A stretch of DNA of 6,647 nt from Burkholderiaceae bacterium (GTDB lineage Bacteria; Pseudomonadota; Gammaproteobacteria; Burkholderiales; Burkholderiaceae): assembly GCA_017998575.1 (NCBI GenBank), contig JAGOCV010000232.1, positions 1-6,647 on the forward strand, given 5' to 3'. The first letter of the stretch is position 1. Every line of letters starts with the position of its first letter. Shown here piece by piece: positions 1 to 6,206 of this stretch. Below the pieces are notes generated by a model. The model was not told the origin of the DNA. It did no database searches and saw only the letters and a program-made list of their open reading frames with translations. Both the position numbers and the translations under genes were made by a program.

Positions 1-1752
1 GTGCACGACGCCGGCGTGCTGCTGCGGCGAGCGCACGTTGCAGGCGTCCTTGAAGGTGATCCAGGGATGGCCGGTCTCGAACAGCATCGAGAGCATCTTG
101 CGCCACAGGTCGGTGGCAGGCACCGTCTTGGCCGGCTTGATCTCGCCGCGGGCGGCCTTCTCTTCGTAGGCGACGTAGGCCTTTTCGAATTCGGCGCCGA
201 ACAGGTCGTGCAGGTCGGGCACGTTGGAGGGCGAGAACAGCGTCCAGTTGCCCTTTTCCATCACTCGGCGCATGAACAGATCAGGGATCCAGTTGGCCGT
301 GTTCATGTCGTGGGTGCGGCGGCGGTCGTCACCCGTGTTCTTGCGCAGCTCGAGGAACTCCTCGATGTCCAGGTGCCAGGTTTCCAGGTAGGTGCAGACG
401 GCGCCCTTGCGCTTGCCGCCCTGGTTCACGGCCACGGCCGTGTCGTTGACCACCTTGAGGAAGGGCACGACGCCCTGCGATTCGCCGTTGGTGCCCTTGA
501 TGTGCGAGCCCAGGGCGCGCACGCGGGTCCAGTCGTTGCCCAGGCCACCGGCAAACTTGGACAGCAGCGCGTTTTCCTTGATCGACTCGTAGATGCCGTC
601 CAGGTCGTCGGGCACGGTGGTCAGGTAGCAGGAGGACAGCTGCGAGCGCAGCGTGCCGCTGTTGAAGAGCGTGGGCGTGGACGACATGAAGTCGAAGCTC
701 GACAGCACTTCGTAGAACTCGATGGCGCGGGCTTCGCGGTCGATCTCGTTCAGTGCCAGGCCCATGGCCACGCGCATGAAGAAGGCCTGGGGCAGCTCGA
801 TGCGCGTCTTGCGCACGTGCAGGAAGTAGCGGTCGTACAGGGTCTGCAGGCCCAGGTAGTCGAACTTCAGGTCGCGGTCGGCCTTGAGCGCGGCGCCCAG
901 GCGGGCCAGGTCGTACTGCAGCAGCTTCTCGTCGAGCAGTTCGTTCTCGACACCCTTCTTGATGAACTGCGGGAAGTAGTCGGCGTAGGCCGAGGGCATC
1001 TCGGCGTGGCTCACTTCACGGCCGATCACTTCCTTGACGATCGTGTGCAGCAGCAGGCGCGCCGTGGCGTAGGTGTAGTCGGGGTCTTTTTCGATCAGCG
1101 TGCGCGCGGCGAGGATGGACGCCTTGTAGACCTCGTCCATCGGAACGCCGTCGTAGAGGTTGCGCATGGTCTCGGCCACGATCGGGTCGGGACGCACGTC
1201 GGCCGACAGGCCGGCGCAGGCGTTTTCGATCAGCGTCTTGAGTTCAGCCAGATCGAGCGGCACGCGCTGGCCGCCGTCGAGTACGTGCAGCGACGGCGTG
1301 GTGGCCACGGGCTGCTCGGCAGCACCCTGGCGCGCGCGCTCCTGGGCGCGGCGGTCGCGGTAGAGCACGTAGGCGCGGGCGATGTCGTGATGGCCGCCGC
1401 GCATCAGGCCGAGCTCGACCTGGTCCTGCACGTCTTCGATATGGAAGGTGCCGCCGCCCGGACGCGAGCGAACCAGCGCGCGGATCACGGCCTGCGTGAG
1501 GCTGTCCACCGTCTCGCGCACGCTGGCCGATGCGGCGCCCTGCGTGCCATGCACGGCCAGGAAGGCCTTCATCATCGCGACGGCGATCTTGTTCGGCTCG
1601 AACGGCACCACGGCGCCGTTGCGTCGGATGATCTGGTAGTGGGCGAGCGCATGGCTGCCGGACTGGATGGCGGTGTCCGCCTGAGGAGCAGCCGGCGGCA
1701 CCAGGCCGACGGCGGGAAATGACGTGCTGGGGGTGTTCAATGCAGTCTGCAT
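1..1752 (-). CDS. nrdA: Class Ia ribonucleoside-diphosphate reductase alpha subunit, N-terminal part (partial at left edge)
   Basis: This is the large catalytic subunit of aerobic ribonucleotide reductase, which reduces ribonucleoside diphosphates to deoxy forms in the cytosol together with a radical-bearing NrdB. 584 residues are visible. There are two ATP-cone-like regions: about residues 39-135 (starting YQIIRRNGAVVPF) and about 155-245 (VLDGGQRVPLDL ... DYTYATARLLL), the second matching the position and pattern of the single E. coli cone. The barrel follows, with SSCYL at 373-377; Cys375 corresponds to E. coli Cys225 of the active-site disulfide. Later landmarks include NQGGKRKG and WTLFSPSNVPDL. 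The window ends at HAGVVH, where the family next has the thiyl-radical motif SNLCxE, so that Cys, its partner and the C-terminal CxxxxC tail are not seen. The ATG at 1752 is preceded by AGAGGAAG at good spacing. nrdB probably follows outside. The family assignment is very secure; the two-cone reading is by eye. Confidence 0.96.
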   Translation of the reverse strand, partial: MQTALNTPSTSFPAVGLVPPAAPQADTAIQSGSHALAHYQIIRRNGAVVPFEPNKIAVAMMKAFLAVHGTQGAASASVRETVDSLTQAVIRALVRSRPGGGTFHIEDVQDQVELGLMRGGHHDIARAYVLYRDRRAQERARQGAAEQPVATTPSLHVLDGGQRVPLDLAELKTLIENACAGLSADVRPDPIVAETMRNLYDGVPMDEVYKASILAARTLIEKDPDYTYATARLLLHTIVKEVIGREVSHAEMPSAYADYFPQFIKKGVENELLDEKLLQYDLARLGAALKADRDLKFDYLGLQTLYDRYFLHVRKTRIELPQAFFMRVAMGLALNEIDREARAIEFYEVLSSFDFMSSTPTLFNSGTLRSQLSSCYLTTVPDDLDGIYESIKENALLSKFAGGLGNDWTRVRALGSHIKGTNGESQGVVPFLKVVNDTAVAVNQGGKRKGAVCTYLETWHLDIEEFLELRKNTGDDRRRTHDMNTANWIPDLFMRRVMEKGNWTLFSPSNVPDLHDLFGAEFEKAYVAYEEKAARGEIKPAKTVPATDLWRKMLSMLFETGHPWITFKDACNVRSPQQHAGVVH

Positions 1753-1755
1753 GGG

Positions 1756-1763
1756 CTTCCTCT
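1756..1763 (-). promoter_or_regulatory. nrdA ribosome binding site
   Basis: On the minus strand AGAGGAAG lies just before the ATG at 1752, with the GAGGA core five bases from the start codon. This is the only clear Shine-Dalgarno sequence at any start in the window, and it supports this start for nrdA. Confidence 0.8.
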
Positions 1764-1844
1764 TTCTCGATGCGCGAAGTTGTTCTGGGGGAGATGCCGG
1801 CGTGGCGTGGGCAGCGGTCGATGTTTTTATGTGCTGCGCGCCGG

Positions 1845-1860
1845 ACACTATATCTAGGGG
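1845..1860. promoter_or_regulatory. NrdR box 1 (promoter-proximal)
   Basis: ACACTATATCTAGGGG agrees at 13 of 16 positions with the NrdR box consensus ACACwATATATwGTGT. It contains the -10 hexamer of the nrdA promoter. NrdR is the zinc-ribbon/ATP-cone repressor of ribonucleotide reductase genes and typically binds paired boxes; the second box is at 1876. No nrdR gene lies in this window. Confidence 0.82.
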
Positions 1861-1875
1861 GGCGGTTGATTTCAA
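1847..1875 (-). promoter_or_regulatory. sigma70-type promoter of nrdA
   Basis: Read on the minus strand, TTGAAA (1875-1870) and TATAGT (1852-1847) are separated by exactly 17 bases, close to the sigma70 consensus TTGACA/TATAAT. Transcription would begin near 1840, giving a leader of about 88 bases before nrdA in which I see no other structure. Both hexamers sit in or beside the two NrdR-like boxes, so repression would work by covering the promoter. The hexamers and spacing are seen directly; activity is inferred. Confidence 0.8.
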
Positions 1876-1891
1876 CCACTACAGGTAGTGT
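1876..1891. promoter_or_regulatory. NrdR box 2 (promoter-distal)
   Basis: CCACTACAGGTAGTGT agrees at 12 of 16 positions with the NrdR consensus and keeps the CACTA/TAGTG dyad. It starts 31 bases from the start of box 1, about three helical turns, which is the known geometry of paired NrdR sites. It abuts the upstream edge of the TTGAAA -35 hexamer. The spacing makes the pair more convincing than either box alone. Confidence 0.78.
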
Positions 1892-1933
1892 ACCGGGAAG
1901 AAATTTCCCCGATGTACCGAGGGGGCGCCGCCG

Positions 1934-1951
1934 TGTCGGACGTGTCTGACA
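1934..1951. promoter_or_regulatory. Imperfect 18-base dyad upstream of the nrdA promoter
   Basis: TGTCGGACGTGTCTGACA has eight-base arms around a two-base centre with one non-Watson-Crick pair, and it also holds two GTCnGAC direct copies nine bases apart. It lies about 60 bases upstream of the nrdA -35 hexamer, where an activator could bind. I do not recognise the motif as the site of a particular regulator, and it could be chance in GC-rich DNA. Confidence 0.3.
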
Positions 1952-1972
1952 ACAGGCGGTTGCAACACAACT

Positions 1973-2025
1973 GCGCCGATGCCTTGCGGCATGCGGTGGA
2001 TGGCTCGGCAAGCGAGCATCGGCGC
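1973..2025 (-). terminator. Hairpin after ampD, possible terminator of the operon
   Basis: A perfect 10-base inverted repeat, GCGCCGATGC (1973-1982) and GCATCGGCGC (2016-2025), is extended inward by five more pairs (CTTGC 1983-1987 with GCAAG 2008-2012) across a three-base bulge. It begins 23 bases after the ampD stop. On the minus strand it is followed by AGTTGTGTTG, T-rich but not a clean T run, so it may be a weak intrinsic terminator or only an RNA-stabilising hairpin. A smaller hairpin, GCGCTG/CAGCGC (2022-2037), overlaps its outer arm by four bases, so the two cannot form fully together. Confidence 0.42.
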
Positions 2026-2048
2026 TGCCTGCAGCGCGTTTTGGCGCG

Positions 2049-2723
2049 TCAGGCCGCGCGGCTGCTGGAGGGGCGAGGGCCGGGGCCGTCGTCGGCCGGC
2101 ATGCCGCAGCGCGTCACGCCGGGCGGGAAAAAAACCTCAGGCCAGCCCAGCGCATCCTGCAGGCCTGGCCAGTCGAAGGCAGCGCCAGGGTCGCGCTTGC
2201 GTTGCGGGGCGATATGTTCGTGGCCTGCCACGCCTGTCACCGGATAGGCCAGCGCGATCGCGCTGCACAGACTGGCCAGCGTTTCGTACTGCGCCGCATC
2301 GAACGGCTGATCTTCCAGACCCTCGAGCTCGATGCCGATCGAAGTGTCGTTGAGATTGTCGCGACCACGCCAGGCCGAGCGGCCCGCGTGCCAGGCGCGG
2401 TCGTCGCAGCTGACGAACTGCCACAGCGCGCCATCGCGCTCTATCACGAAGTGGGCAGAGACTTCGATCCCGCGGATGGTGGCGTAATACGGATGCGCAT
2501 CCCAATCGAGCGTATTGGTGAACAGCTGCTGGATCGCGCCACCCCCATAGACGCCCGGCGGCAGACTGATCGAATGAATCACGACGAGATCGATGCCGGC
2601 GTTCTGCGGCCGTCGGCCGAAATTGGGCGAGGGCAGCGCATGCGCAAAGCGGTACCAACCCTGGCGCCAGGGCGACGCGGCCGGCGCGGCCTCAGCGTGA
2701 TGCGGCATCGCCATCGGCTTCAT
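2049..2723 (-). CDS. ampD: 1,6-anhydro-N-acetylmuramyl-L-alanine amidase AmpD
   Basis: AmpD cleaves the bond between 1,6-anhydro-N-acetylmuramic acid and the L-Ala of the stem peptide during cytosolic recycling of peptidoglycan. In many Gram-negatives this keeps levels of the AmpR ligand low. The 224-residue protein is an amidase_2 domain: PNFGRRP near 33-39, VVIHSISLPPG with zinc ligand His50, AHFVIERDG at 90-98, catalytic Glu132 in SIGIELEG, then GHEHIAPQRKRDPG with zinc ligands His168 and Asp178. There is no signal peptide, as expected for a cytosolic enzyme. The start is uncertain among three near ATGs (2723, 2714, 2708), all inside the end of pilR and none with a strong ribosome binding site; the first gives a 32-base overlap. 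Translation probably depends on coupling to pilR. The 30-residue tail after FFPPG is low-complexity and not needed for the fold. Confidence 0.95.
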   Translation of the reverse strand: MKPMAMPHHAEAAPAASPWRQGWYRFAHALPSPNFGRRPQNAGIDLVVIHSISLPPGVYGGGAIQQLFTNTLDWDAHPYYATIRGIEVSAHFVIERDGALWQFVSCDDRAWHAGRSAWRGRDNLNDTSIGIELEGLEDQPFDAAQYETLASLCSAIALAYPVTGVAGHEHIAPQRKRDPGAAFDWPGLQDALGWPEVFFPPGVTRCGMPADDGPGPRPSSSRAA

Positions 2724-4224
2724 CGGCCGTCATCTCGCCAGGCTCATCACTGCCAGGGACGGCGATGGCCAGACGGGCGATGCGATAGCGCATCTGACGC
2801 AGGCTCAGGCCCAACCGCGCTGCGGCGGCGGTGCGGTTGAAGCCGGTCTCATGCAGCGCCCGCACGATGATCTCGCGCTCCTGCTGGTCGAGGTAGCCCT
2901 GAAGGTCTTCCGGCAGCGCCACCCCGGCCGCAGGCGCTGCGGCTGCTCCGGCCACGGCTGCCGGCCTGTCGGCGGGAAGCGCTGCGGGCGCCTCGCCATG
3001 CAGCAGGTCGACCTGCAGTTCGTCGCCTTCGGACAACGCCACGGCGCGGTGCAGCAGGTTTTCCAGCTCGCGCACATTGCCATGCAGCGGATGAGCCGCC
3101 AGTTGCGCCATCAATGCCGGTCCCAGGCGCGGGATGGGCATGCTCGATTCGTGCGCGATGCGACCGAGCAGCGCGTCGCACAGTGCTGGCAGGTCGTCGC
3201 GGCGGTCGCGCAAGGGCGGCAGCGCGATCTCGATCACGTTGAGGCGGTAGAACAGATCCTGGCGAAAGCGTCCCTCGCGCACGTCGGAGGCGAGGTCACG
3301 GTGCGTGGCGCTCACGATGCGCACGTCCACCGACTCCTCCTGCGTGGCGCCCAGAGGCCGCACGCTTCGTTCCTGGATGGCGCGAAGCAGCTTCGACTGC
3401 ATGGCCAGCGGCAGGTCGCCGATCTCATCGAGGAACAGCGTGCCGCCCTGCGCCGCGTGGAAAAATCCTTCGCGGTCGTGCGTGGCGCCGGTGTACGAAC
3501 CTTTGCGCGCGCCGAAGAATTCGGCCTCGAGCAACGCCTCGGGAATCGCGCCACAGTTGACTGCGACGAACGGGCCATCGGCGCGATGGCTGCAGGCATG
3601 CACGGCACGTGCCGCCAGCTCCTTCCCGGTGCCCGATTCGCCGCGGATCAGCACAGGTGCCATGCTGCGAGCCACGCGCGAGATGCGGGACTTGACACTG
3701 CGCATGGTCTGGGATTCGCCCACCATGCGCGCGAGCGCGGGGCGCGCCAGTGCTTCATCCGGAAGGGAATGCACGGCCAGCGGCGTGGCATGCACGGTGT
3801 CGGCGGCGGCTGGCGCTCGCACCGGCCGGCTGGTTTCCTGGACGGCCGACGCCACCACCGCCCGGAACTGCCGCAGATCCACCGGCTTGGTGAGGTAGTC
3901 GAAGGCGCCGGCCTTGAGCGCTTCCACCGCATTCTCGGCAGAGCCATAGGCCGTCATGACCACGCAGCGTTCGCCGCGCTGGCCTGCCTGCAGTTCGTGC
4001 AGCAATTCGAGCCCCAGCCCGTCCGGCAGGCGCATGTCGGTGATGATGGCGTCGAAGCGGCGCTCGCCCAGTTGCTGGCGTGCCTCGCCGACCGAGCCGG
4101 CAGTTTCGACCCGATAGCCCTCGCGCAGCAACGCGAGTTCGTACAGCGTGCGCAGGTCGGGCTCGTCATCGACCACCAGAATGTGGGCTGTACCGGTGCC
4201 AGCGGGATTCGGGGAAGAGGTCAC
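2692..4224 (-). CDS. pilR: Type IV pilus sigma54-dependent response regulator PilR
   Basis: This is an NtrC-class activator that, once phosphorylated by PilS, drives sigma54 RNA polymerase at the major pilin promoter. Of its 510 residues, about 13-130 are the receiver domain (HILVVDDE with Asp19/Asp20, phospho-acceptor Asp63 in IITDMRLPDG, MTAYGS, Lys113 in LTKP). Residues about 167-395 are the AAA+ domain: Walker A GESGTGKE (195-202), sigma54-contact loop GSYTGA (242-247), Walker B GGTLFLDEIGD (260-270) and HGNVRELENLLHRAV. An Ala/Pro-rich linker leads to a Fis-type helix-turn-helix (about 445-490, NRTAAAARLGLSLRQMRYRI). The contact loop has Tyr in place of the usual Phe, a tolerated aromatic change. 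The start is GTG at 4224, overlapping the ancestral pilS stop as GTGA, so it is probably translated by coupling. The kinase context makes PilR more likely than NtrC or another paralogue. Confidence 0.93.
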   Translation of the reverse strand: MTSSPNPAGTGTAHILVVDDEPDLRTLYELALLREGYRVETAGSVGEARQQLGERRFDAIITDMRLPDGLGLELLHELQAGQRGERCVVMTAYGSAENAVEALKAGAFDYLTKPVDLRQFRAVVASAVQETSRPVRAPAAADTVHATPLAVHSLPDEALARPALARMVGESQTMRSVKSRISRVARSMAPVLIRGESGTGKELAARAVHACSHRADGPFVAVNCGAIPEALLEAEFFGARKGSYTGATHDREGFFHAAQGGTLFLDEIGDLPLAMQSKLLRAIQERSVRPLGATQEESVDVRIVSATHRDLASDVREGRFRQDLFYRLNVIEIALPPLRDRRDDLPALCDALLGRIAHESSMPIPRLGPALMAQLAAHPLHGNVRELENLLHRAVALSEGDELQVDLLHGEAPAALPADRPAAVAGAAAAPAAGVALPEDLQGYLDQQEREIIVRALHETGFNRTAAAARLGLSLRQMRYRIARLAIAVPGSDEPGEMTADEADGDAASR

Positions 4225-5940
4225 GCGCCTATTGTGTCAAATGCGTCACTGGCGCGGAAGACGACGAAGAAGGCATTGCCGTCCACCGGCTGGCCATCAC
4301 GCTGCAGCGTGACGCGTTCGAAGCCGATCTGCGCGCCGTGCTGCTCGCACAGTTCGCGGCAGATGTGCAATCCCAGTCCGCTCGAGCGGCTTTCGGACGA
4401 GAAGAAAGGCTCGAACAGATGGCGCTGCACGGCCTGCTCGATGGGGGGCGCCATCGCTCCAGACCCGCAGCGCGGTACGGCTGCCTCCGACATCGTGCGT
4501 GGCGATGCGGATGGCGTCGGGCTGCTCGCTGGCGTAACGCGCGGCGTTGTCCAGCAAGTTCACGAGCAGGCGTCGCAGGTGTTCGGGTTCGAACACGACT
4601 TCGGCAAGCGGTGCCTGCAGTTGCAACCGCAGGCGTGTGCCGTGCCCGGTCTGGTCGGCCCATTCGGCGCTGGCCGCGCGCACCTGCGCATCCAGCGGCA
4701 TGCGCAGGCCCGGCATGTGCGGCAGCGGCTGCTGCTGCGCGCGGGCCACGTCCAGCACGTCGTCGACGATGCGCGCCAGCCGCTGCGCATTCTGGCGCAC
4801 CATGCCGGTGAGCTGCAGCAGCGACGGATCGGCGATGTCCTCCTCGAGCAACGCGTTGGCCTGTGCGATGGCGGCCAGCGGGTTGCGGATTTCGTGGGCG
4901 ACCGCGGCCGACATCCGGCCCATGGCGGCCAGCTTCTCGGTGCGCACCCGGGCTTCGATCTCGCGCACGTCCTGCAGGAAGAAAACGCAGAGGTTGGTAC
5001 CGGCATCGCCGCCCGCCGTCATGCGGGTGCGCACGTGCAGCCGCTGCGCGCCGGCGCCGGCCGCGCCCACGTCGATGTCGGCTTCGACGGGCTCGCGCCG
5101 CTCGAAGGCCACCAGCGCGACATCGGCCAGCGCGTGCCAGGCCGGATCGCGCCGCAGGGAAAAGGGCGGCTGCACGCGGTGCATGTCGGCGCCCAGCAGC
5201 GCGCGCGCGGCCGGATTGACCGCATGCACCAGGCCACGAGGGTCCACCACCAGCACGCCGTCGCTGATGTTGTCGATGACCAGTGCGTTGACCAGCGCCT
5301 GCATGCGCTCGGCGCGCTGGCTTTCGGTGGCACGCCGCTCTTCACGCGCCAGACGGCGCGCCAGCTGGTTGGCGAGCACGGCGACGGCGAACAGCCCGAT
5401 GCCGGTGAGGCCGGCCTGCAGGAAGCGCCCGGGCGATTCGATGGCCAGAGACATCGATACCGACCACGCGTCAGCCAGCAGGAGCAGCGAGGCCACGGCA
5501 GCCGTGCCCAGCGCCAGTTGCACCGTTCCCAGCACGGCGGCCAGCAGCACGGGCAGCGCGAACAACGGCGTATAGGACAGGCCGCCGGTCTGCGCCATCT
5601 GGAGCAGCGAGAAATACGCAATGTCGCTGCCCACGCTCACGACCCACGACAGGTCGAGCGCGCGCAGCGGCAGCACCGGCCGGTTGCGCAGCCGCAGCAG
5701 CAAGGCACTGAGCGGATAGGCCAGCGCCACCATCAACAGCCACAGTGGCACCGGCTGGCCCAGCGCCACGATCACGCCCTGCAACAGCAGCAGCACGATG
5801 CCGGTGATCAGGCGCACGGCCATGAAGCCACGCCACAGCCGCACGAAGCCGGTGTGATCGGCCGCAGTGACAGGGCTCCAGCCCGGCAGCATCGATTCGG
5901 GCGGACCGAACCAGGACGCTGCGTCGCGGGGAGAGTTCAT
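4221..5940 (-). pseudogene. pilS: Type IV pilus sensor histidine kinase PilS, frameshifted
   Basis: PilS is the inner-membrane kinase that phosphorylates PilR. The ATG at 5940 shares ATGA with the previous stop. From the N terminus there are about six hydrophobic segments (LITGIVLLLLQG to GLFAVAVLANQLA), a PAS-like segment (NISDGVLVVDPRGLVHAVN), the H-box AAVAHEIRNPLAA with phospho-acceptor His349, the N-box NLLDNAARYA with Asn465, and a degenerate G1 motif DGAP (496-499). There the frame breaks: after the C6 run of the coding strand (4448-4443) translation gives 48 Arg/Ala-rich residues and stops at 4297 (547 residues). The proper C terminus, IEQAVQRHLFEPFFSSES then SSGLGLHICREL (F and G2 boxes), continues in the next frame to 4221. 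Removing one C gives DGAPIEQ and a 572-residue kinase whose stop meets the pilR GTG. As written the product lacks the ATP lid and G2 box and should be inactive. A sequencing error is a real alternative. Confidence 0.9.
4443..4448. other. G6 homopolymer at the pilS frameshift
   Basis: Six G on the plus strand (C6 in the coding strand) mark the point where pilS homology passes from one frame to the next. Five bases would give one continuous reading frame. On the mRNA the context is GCC CCC CAU, so a +1 shift at CCC-C would also restore the frame. Confidence 0.85.
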
Positions 5941-6176
5941 CGGGGCCGGGCCCGGTGTTCCGCGCTGCAGTACCAGCCATCGGGACCGGGCAGGGCGTCG
6001 GCTTGCGGCAGGTGCAGGCCGCAGGTGGCGCAGCGTGCCATGGGCTGTGGCGCACCGGGCTCGGGGCGCGGGGCCGGCTGCTGTTGACGGGCGGCGTCGG
6101 CCTGATCCTGCCTGCGGCCGTTGCGCCACAGCCAGAAGGCGACCATCAGCACGGCCAGCACCAGCAGGTATTTCAT
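5937..6176 (-). CDS. Small membrane-anchored PP0621-like protein with a Cys/His cluster
   Basis: This is a 79-residue protein of unknown function. One N-terminal hydrophobic segment (about 3-17, YLLVLAVLMVAFWLW) is followed by RNGRR, a Gln/Pro-rich linker (about 23-46), and a small cluster: Cys49-x2-Cys52, then Cys70-x3-His74 near the end. That pattern suggests a one-zinc ribbon; the positive residues after the helix suggest the domain faces the cytosol. Length and position directly before pilS match what I recall as the PP0621 family of conserved betaproteobacterial proteins. It begins 30 bases after the CcsA-like gene and its stop overlaps the pilS start as ATGA. No clear ribosome binding site precedes the ATG at 6176. 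Steady placement next to pilS hints at a shared role, but nothing in the sequence gives a function. Confidence 0.85.
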   Translation of the reverse strand: MKYLLVLAVLMVAFWLWRNGRRQDQADAARQQQPAPRPEPGAPQPMARCATCGLHLPQADALPGPDGWYCSAEHRARPR

Positions 6177-6206
6177 GTCGTGTTCGTCGGGCGGGAGAAA
6201 GAGCTG

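Noticed and set aside
1..1722. Plus-strand open frame of 573 codons opposite nrdA.
   Set aside because: It is the antisense of a clear NrdA coding region, with no recognisable domain and low-complexity composition.
1244..2011. Minus-strand open frame of 255 codons overlapping nrdA and the intergenic region.
   Set aside because: It is an out-of-frame reading of nrdA, Arg/Pro-rich, and would run through the nrdA promoter and operators.
2128..2134. A7 run inside ampD as another possible frameshift.
   Set aside because: The frame is continuous through EVFFPPG and all zinc and catalytic residues lie upstream, so nothing indicates an indel.
4221..4493. A separate small gene of 90 codons ending at the pilR start.
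   Set aside because: Its sequence from IEQAVQ onward is the missing C terminus of PilS (F and G2 boxes), so it is the second half of a frameshifted gene.
2851..6087. Plus-strand open frame of 1078 codons opposite pilR and pilS.
   Set aside because: The minus strand clearly encodes PilR and PilS. The plus translation is His/Gln/Arg/Ala-rich without domains, and such long antisense frames arise from codon bias in GC-rich genomes.
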